This document shows positions 6,223 to 10,099 of a stretch of DNA of 10,099 bases, in pieces (the stretch's first letter is position 1; the number at the start of each line of letters is the position of its first letter). The notes beneath the pieces were generated by a model. That model was not told the origin of the DNA. It searched no databases and saw nothing but the letters and a program-made list of their open reading frames with translations. Source of the stretch: Candidatus Omnitrophota bacterium (GTDB taxonomy: Bacteria > Omnitrophota > Gorgyraeia > Pluralincolimonadales > Pluralincolimonadaceae); NCBI GenBank assembly GCA_020061685.1, contig JAGUXU010000094.1, positions 1-10,099 of the forward strand. The letters run 5' to 3'. A program made the translations under genes and the position numbers.

Positions 6223-6246
6223 CGGATGGTTGCCCCGCTAGGACTC
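6223..6246 (-). repeat. 24-bp direct repeat, copy 2 (inside tRNA-Gln)
   Basis: This is the partner of 5997-6020. It spans the 3' part of the functional tRNA-Gln plus four bases beyond its CCA, so the tRNA is intact at this end and only its tail is duplicated at the other. Confidence 0.8.
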
Positions 6247-6300
6247 GAACCTAGACAACAAGATCCAGAATCTTGCGGGCTACCATTACCCAACGGGGCA
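6227..6300 (-). tRNA. tRNA-Gln (anticodon CTG)
   Basis: This is a 74-nt tRNA with encoded CCA (6229-6227). The acceptor arm is TGCCCCG/CGGGGCA with discriminator A (6230). The anticodon stem CAAGA/TCTTG encloses TTCTGGA, giving CTG at positions 34-36. The T stem is CTAGG/CCTAG with loop TTCGAGT. It has its own good promoter upstream. Its 3' 20 bases plus flank are repeated 226 bases downstream. Confidence 0.95.
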
Positions 6301-6330
6301 GAAATTATCGGATCCTGAGATTAGGGGATA

Positions 6331-6359
6331 ATTATACTTGATTTTTCGCGACGTGTAAA
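6331..6359 (-). promoter_or_regulatory. promoter of tRNA-Gln
   Basis: On the minus strand TTTACA (6359-6354) and a perfect TATAAT (6336-6331) are spaced by 17 bases. Initiation would fall about 24 bases before the tRNA 5' end. In the absence of a terminator or another clear promoter downstream, it may also feed the superoxide reductase and glycosidase genes. Confidence 0.75.
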
Positions 6360-6381
6360 GAAGGTTCCCCCGACAGAGAGA

Positions 6382-7422
6382 TCATTTGATATATCCGTTA
6401 TCTATGATAACCTTGGCAAATAATCCCGCTAAAATCCTGTTACCTTCCTCATTCAGGTGGCACCAGTCTTCTCCCGAATATAGAAAAAATCTCCCGCTGT
6501 TGGGAAGGCCTCTAAAGTAAGCGTCGGCATCCACAAAAGGGATATTATTTTCCTTCGCAACCTTTTCCATGATACCGAAGACCATGTTATAGTATTTAAG
6601 GTATAAGTCCTTGTCGTATGAGACGAATTTCTCAAGGCGAAGGGTTACCTTGCCGAAGATCAGCTTGATATCGTAGACGCGGCACACATTAACAAATGTC
6701 ATCAGATTATTTTCGTATCTCTTTAGTAATTTTTCTACAAATTCTTTATCGGAAATATTGCCTTCGGATAATTTGTGCTGAGAGGATAAGACGCGTTTAT
6801 AGACGTCCGTATTCTTCAGATAACTGTCTATTACCGAAAAAAACAGTATCGTTTTTTTAAGGGTAAAATAGACCCTCTGGAGCGGCGTCATTTCGAACCT
6901 GTCCATTTCATAATGCACTTCGGTTTTAATGTGCCCGGCGCTGACCATCCTTATCGCGTCGTTTATCCCTTCGTAAAAAATAAATATAGTCTTACGGTTC
7001 TTGTTAGGAAGGTCGGAAGGCAGCCCGGATAACATATCCGCTACGGCTTTCTCGGACGCTCCCGCGCATATACCTTGATTATGAACGTCTATCTTATCCG
7101 TGTGAAAATGTTCCCTTAAAATAACTTGAAGCTGGCCGGGATAGCTATCTTTCTTCTCGACTCCAAACCCGTAAGTAGTGGAGCCGCCATAGGCCTTTAT
7201 CAGATAATTACAGTTCTCATTTTTTACGGAAAACCTCTTCTCCCTGGGAAACAGATACTCAAAACCATACTTCAAATAAACGGGGTTTAGTTTAAAGGAT
7301 ATCCTGGGGGATAGCGTAAGGGAAACCTCGGCTGTCTTATATAACCTTGCTAAAGTTTCCAAGGTAAAGAAAAAAAGAAAAACGATTAAAAATGCCATAA
7401 AGGCATTCTTTAGATTTTTCAT
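6382..7422 (-). CDS. SGNH/GDSL-type hydrolase with N-terminal membrane anchor
   Basis: This 346-residue protein has a hydrophobic segment at about 8-20 (uncleaved anchor or signal) and a domain with the SGNH hydrolase blocks in order. Block I is AYGGSTTYGFGV with the candidate nucleophile S81. Block II is HNQGICAGAS with G117. Block III is FYEGINDA with N154. Block V is EDWCHLNEEGN with D319 and H322 in the expected D-x-x-H spacing. Members act as esterases, lipases or acetyl transfer/removal enzymes on surface glycans; this one should face outside the cytoplasm. A lysine- and tyrosine-rich insert separates blocks III and V. It starts 7 bases after the gltX stop with a weak AGG site, so it is probably read from the gltX operon. 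By eye its DNA is AT-richer than gltX and the kor genes, which could indicate later acquisition. Substrate unknown. Confidence 0.85.
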   Translation of the reverse strand: MKNLKNAFMAFLIVFLFFFTLETLARLYKTAEVSLTLSPRISFKLNPVYLKYGFEYLFPREKRFSVKNENCNYLIKAYGGSTTYGFGVEKKDSYPGQLQVILREHFHTDKIDVHNQGICAGASEKAVADMLSGLPSDLPNKNRKTIFIFYEGINDAIRMVSAGHIKTEVHYEMDRFEMTPLQRVYFTLKKTILFFSVIDSYLKNTDVYKRVLSSQHKLSEGNISDKEFVEKLLKRYENNLMTFVNVCRVYDIKLIFGKVTLRLEKFVSYDKDLYLKYYNMVFGIMEKVAKENNIPFVDADAYFRGLPNSGRFFLYSGEDWCHLNEEGNRILAGLFAKVIIDNGYIK

Positions 7423-7429
7423 CTGAAAA

Positions 7430-8734
7430 TTACCTGGTTTTATCTAAAGCGCCCTTGAGGCGCTCTAAAGTCTTTTCTTTGCCTACGAGCACTACCGTCT
7501 CAAACAAACTCGCGCCGACCTTGCGGCCGGTAACCGCCACACGGATAGGATGTATAAGATCTGCGGCTTTTATGTTCAGGTCCGTGGCTAACTTTCTAAC
7601 ACAATCCTCGATATTTTGCAAATCAAAAGTTTCAAGTGCGCCGAACCTCTCGATTAGGGCCTTTAACTTATCCTTCACGCCTTCTACCTCAAGGACGGAC
7701 TTTACCGCTTCCTCGTCGTATTCGACCTTATCGGAGAAGAAAAATACCGCCGAATCCGCCAGCTCCACAAGCGTCTTTGCCCTCGGCTGAAAGAGCTTTA
7801 CTACCTCGAGAAGTTTTGCTTTATTATTGATATTTAAATCTTTTTTCGCCGCAAGTACTGGAGTCATTAATTCAATCAGTTCTTTTGCGTCTTTTGTCCT
7901 TATATATTCGCCGTTCATCCACGTCAGTTTATTTATGTCGAATGCCGCGCCTGTCTTGCCGACGCGCTCCAGCGTAAATTCTTTTATTATTTCGGCAAGA
8001 GGCATCATCTCCCTGTTATCCGTCGGCGCCCATCCGAGAAGCGAGATATAATTGACCAGCGCCTCGGACAAAAATCCCGCCTCTTTGTAATCCGAGATGG
8101 ATGTCGCGCCGTGGCGTTTCGACATTCGCGAGCGGTCGGTGCCCAATATCAAAGGTATGTGCGCGAACTTCGGCGGCTTGATGCCGAGCGCCTCATACAC
8201 CGCCAGTTGCTTCGGGGTATTGGAGATATGGTCATCGCCCCTTATTACATAGGTTATCTTCATATCGTAATCATCTACCACGCAGGCGAAATTATACGCG
8301 GGGTATCCGTCGGACTTTATCAGGACGAGGTCCTTCTGTAAACTCATATCGAACGCGACCGGCCCGTGTATCAGGTCTTCCATCGTAAGCGTGCCCTTCG
8401 GCATTTTTAATATTATCGCCTTCTCGCCGCCTAATTTTCCCTCCTCTTCATAGGCCTTGCCTTCTTTTAATAATCTTCCGGCGTAATCGCGGTAGACATC
8501 AAGCCGCTTGGTCTGGAAATACGGCCCCTCGTCCCAGTCCATCCCGAGCCATTTCAAAGAACTCATTATCTCCCGCAGGAATTCGTCCTTGGAGCGCTCT
8601 TTATCGGTGTCCTCCACCCTCAATATAAAGACGCCCTTTTCATGCCTGGCGAATAGCCAGTTAAAAAGGGCCGTGCGCGCGCTTCCTATATGCAAAAATC
8701 CCGTCGGAGACGGGGCAAACCTTACTCTTACCAT
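7430..8734 (-). CDS. gltX: glutamyl-tRNA synthetase, compact form
   Basis: This 434-residue class I aminoacyl-tRNA synthetase attaches glutamate to tRNA-Glu and, in organisms without GlnRS, to tRNA-Gln for later amidation. The nucleotide-binding fold starts RFAPSPTGFLHIGSARTALFNWLFAR, with HIGS (15-18) in place of the HIGH signature. EDTD follows at 41-44, YNFACVVDD near 147-155, IRGDDHISNTPKQ near 164-176, and the second signature RMSKR (203-207). The C-terminal part retains HPIRVAVTGRKVG of the anticodon-binding domain. Between KAYEEEG and AIILKMP (about residues 93-112) it lacks the 35-40 residues that usually carry the CxC zinc-site cysteines, which explains the short length. GAGG lies 6 bases before the ATG, and the gamma-subunit stop abuts it (TAAATG), so it belongs to the oxidoreductase operon. 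Confidence 0.96.
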   Translation of the reverse strand: MVRVRFAPSPTGFLHIGSARTALFNWLFARHEKGVFILRVEDTDKERSKDEFLREIMSSLKWLGMDWDEGPYFQTKRLDVYRDYAGRLLKEGKAYEEEGKLGGEKAIILKMPKGTLTMEDLIHGPVAFDMSLQKDLVLIKSDGYPAYNFACVVDDYDMKITYVIRGDDHISNTPKQLAVYEALGIKPPKFAHIPLILGTDRSRMSKRHGATSISDYKEAGFLSEALVNYISLLGWAPTDNREMMPLAEIIKEFTLERVGKTGAAFDINKLTWMNGEYIRTKDAKELIELMTPVLAAKKDLNINNKAKLLEVVKLFQPRAKTLVELADSAVFFFSDKVEYDEEAVKSVLEVEGVKDKLKALIERFGALETFDLQNIEDCVRKLATDLNIKAADLIHPIRVAVTGRKVGASLFETVVLVGKEKTLERLKGALDKTR

Positions 8735-9277
8735 TTATTGCCTCGAGACAAGTTTTACGCCTTCTTTCAGCGCCTCTTCATTCATCGGAAGAAGGTCGCG
8801 CCTGTTCGGGGGAATTATCTCCTTCAGCGCCTCGATCAGCGCCTTCATGGAGACTATCTTTAATTTCGCGTTCAGCGCCCCGAGCGCTATCATATTCGCG
8901 CAGCGGACATTGCCTAATTTCGTGGCCATATCTGTCAGCGGGATCTTTAATACGTCCGTGTCGCTTCTCGCGGCGTCCCTGTCGACTAACGTGGAATTGA
9001 CCACCAGTGTTCCTCCGGCCGTCAACAATCCTTCAAATCTGTCCAGGGAAGGCCTGTTCATGACTACGCACGCGGTAGGATTAGTGACCACCGGAGAGGC
9101 GATCATCTCGTCTGATATGACGACCATTGAATGCGCTGTCCCGCCTCTTACCTCGGCGCCGTATGACGGCATCCAGGTCACTTTAAGGCCCTCGCGCATA
9201 GCCGCCCACGCGAGGACTTTGCCCATCACCATTATTCCCTGTCCGCCGAAACCGGCGAATACTATCTCTTCGCGCAT
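8735..9277 (-). CDS. korC: 2-oxoacid:ferredoxin oxidoreductase, gamma subunit
   Basis: This 180-residue protein matches the gamma subunit of 2-oxoacid:ferredoxin oxidoreductases, enzymes that decarboxylate 2-oxoacids to acyl-CoA while reducing ferredoxin (or the reverse). Family marks are IVFAGFGGQGIMVMGKVLA at the N-terminus (glycine-rich loop), MPSYGAEVRGGTAHSMVVIS (about 36-55), LVVNSTLV, and the late CANMIALGAL. Its start follows the beta-subunit stop with no gap (TAAATG), with AGGA 7 bases upstream, and its own stop abuts gltX the same way. The order alpha-beta-gamma is seen in both 2-oxoglutarate (Kor) and branched-chain 2-oxoisovalerate (Vor) enzymes, so the symbol is provisional. Confidence 0.92.
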   Translation of the reverse strand: MREEIVFAGFGGQGIMVMGKVLAWAAMREGLKVTWMPSYGAEVRGGTAHSMVVISDEMIASPVVTNPTACVVMNRPSLDRFEGLLTAGGTLVVNSTLVDRDAARSDTDVLKIPLTDMATKLGNVRCANMIALGALNAKLKIVSMKALIEALKEIIPPNRRDLLPMNEEALKEGVKLVSRQ

Positions 9278-10012
9278 TTAACTATCCTTTATCACTCCCA
9301 GCGGAAAATATTTCGTCATCTCCTCGGTGATGCGCCTGCAGGCGTCTTTCGGGGAAAGCCCCCAATACGTCGGACAAGGGGACAAGACCTCGACGAGCGA
9401 AAACCCCTTCTTTTCTATCTGGTTCTTAAAAGCCTTCTTTATCGCGGCCTTCGTCTTGATGACATTTGCGGGATTATTTACCGAGACCCTCTCGACATAC
9501 CTTGAACCCGGTATCTCGGCCAATAGTTCCGATATCTTAAGCGGATAGCCGTCGCGCGCTATATCGCGGCCGAGAGGGGTGGTGGATGTCTTTTGCCCTA
9601 TCAATGTGGTCGGCGCCATCTGTCCGTTCGTCATCCCGTAAACGCCGTTATTTATGAATATGACGGTGATATTCTCGCCGCGGTTTACGGTATGTATTAT
9701 CTCGGCGGTCCCGATGGCCGCGAGGTCGCCGTCCCCCTGATAACTGAAGACTATCTTGTCGGGATGGACGCGCTTTATGCCTGTCGCCACACACGGCGTC
9801 CTTCCGTGCGGCGCTTCGGAGCAATCAAAATCCCAGTATTCATACGCTATGACCGCGCAGCCGACAGGGCAGACCGCTATCACGTCCTCGCGTATCCCTA
9901 ATTCGTCTATGACCTCGCATATCAACCTGTGGACGATGCTGTGCCCGCATCCGGAACAATAGTGGGTCGGGACATCGCGCAATGAAGCCGGCCGTTGGAA
10001 TACTTTTTTCAT
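9278..10012 (-). CDS. korB: 2-oxoacid:ferredoxin oxidoreductase, beta (thiamine diphosphate-binding) subunit
   Basis: This 244-residue protein is the catalytic beta subunit carrying thiamine diphosphate and, in this family, cysteines for an iron-sulfur centre. Visible marks are YCSGCGHS (C19, C22), CPVGCA (48-53), EAPHGRTPCVATGIK (67-80), and the ThDP/Mg motif GDGD (93-96) continuing to NNGVYGMTNGQ (121-131). MAPTTLIGQKTSTTPLGRD (132-150) resembles Kor/Vor-type rather than classical pyruvate enzymes. The ATG overlaps the alpha-subunit stop as ATGA. The reaction yields an acyl-CoA and reduced ferredoxin, typical of anaerobic central metabolism. The precise 2-oxoacid cannot be fixed without the alpha subunit and the subunit set upstream of the window. 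Confidence 0.94.
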   Translation of the reverse strand: MKKVFQRPASLRDVPTHYCSGCGHSIVHRLICEVIDELGIREDVIAVCPVGCAVIAYEYWDFDCSEAPHGRTPCVATGIKRVHPDKIVFSYQGDGDLAAIGTAEIIHTVNRGENITVIFINNGVYGMTNGQMAPTTLIGQKTSTTPLGRDIARDGYPLKISELLAEIPGSRYVERVSVNNPANVIKTKAAIKKAFKNQIEKKGFSLVEVLSPCPTYWGLSPKDACRRITEEMTKYFPLGVIKDS

Positions 10013-10099
10013 ACGTGAATCCTGTTCTTTGGTTTCGCTTTCAATATATTCCTTATCGTATCGAGGATGACTTCCTCTGTCGGCACCCCGCCGCCTGCC
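10009..10099 (-). CDS. korA: 2-oxoacid:ferredoxin oxidoreductase, alpha subunit, C-terminal end only
   Basis: The last 29 codons of an upstream gene are visible, ending IRNILKAKPKNRIHV and a TGA that overlaps the beta-subunit ATG (ATGA). The piece GGGVPTEEVILDTIRN resembles the extreme C-terminus of Kor/Vor alpha subunits. Identification rests mainly on the tight coupling to beta and gamma; the fragment alone would not be diagnostic. Confidence 0.75.
   Translation of the reverse strand, partial: AGGGVPTEEVILDTIRNILKAKPKNRIHV

Noticed and set aside
6301..6381. Terminator after the SGNH hydrolase gene
   Set aside because: No stem followed by a T-run is present on the minus strand; only the tRNA-Gln promoter is recognisable there.
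8508..9281. A long plus-strand open frame opposite gltX and the gamma subunit
   Set aside because: It lies antisense to two well-conserved genes, resembles no family, and is explained by their codon bias.
1..10099. CRISPR array, insertion sequence or phage genes
   Set aside because: No regularly spaced repeats, transposase, integrase or phage-type proteins were seen; the only mobile-type sign is the tRNA-Gln repeat pair.

Overview
All credible genes in this window lie on the minus strand, so the biological reading order runs from high to low coordinates. The content suggests an anaerobic, Gram-negative-type bacterium: a 2-oxoacid:ferredoxin oxidoreductase, a class II superoxide reductase, and an exported lipoprotein glycoside hydrolase. 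The tightly packed operons and compact GltX would fit an uncultured lineage such as Omnitrophota or a relative, but that assignment is a weak inference because no taxonomic marker is conclusive.

Layout in transcription order. (1) 10099-7430: the 3' end of an alpha subunit, then beta and gamma subunits of a 2-oxoacid:ferredoxin oxidoreductase, then a compact glutamyl-tRNA synthetase. Their junctions are ATGA or TAAATG, so this is clearly one operon. An SGNH-type hydrolase (7422-6382) follows gltX after 7 bases. (2) 6359-6227: a strong promoter and tRNA-Gln(CTG). (3) 6246-5997: a GC-rich, hairpin-rich segment flanked by a perfect 24-bp direct repeat of the tRNA-Gln 3' end, which looks like an attachment-site duplication or a small non-coding element. 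(4) 5978-3226: a superoxide reductase translationally coupled (ATGA) to a large lipoprotein glycosidase with a discoidin-like domain, a GH-A clan barrel and a C-terminal beta-sandwich. tRNA-Leu(GAG) begins 5 bases after its stop. (5) 3136-3012: a non-coding stretch made of two diverged tandem repeats. Each folds on the minus strand into a hairpin with a CGAG/CGAG tandem G-A step, just upstream of the next gene. (6) 3007-1219: a sugar-phosphate isomerase/epimerase-like TIM barrel and a Gfo/Idh/MocA oxidoreductase, one base apart, with tRNA-Glu(CTC) 5 bases after the stop. (7) 1083-1: a consensus promoter with a palindrome just downstream of the -10, driving a GntR-LacI type sugar-responsive regulator that runs off the window.

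Reading the parts together, the glycosidase, TIM barrel, oxidoreductase and regulator look like a small carbohydrate-use module, for example hydrolysis followed by keto-sugar or inositol-type chemistry. It is interleaved with housekeeping tRNAs and placed beside a central-metabolism/translation operon. The substrate cannot be read from the sequence. The two observations most worth following are the tRNA-Gln 3'-end duplication with its structured insert and the tandem G-A hairpin repeat ahead of the TIM-barrel gene.
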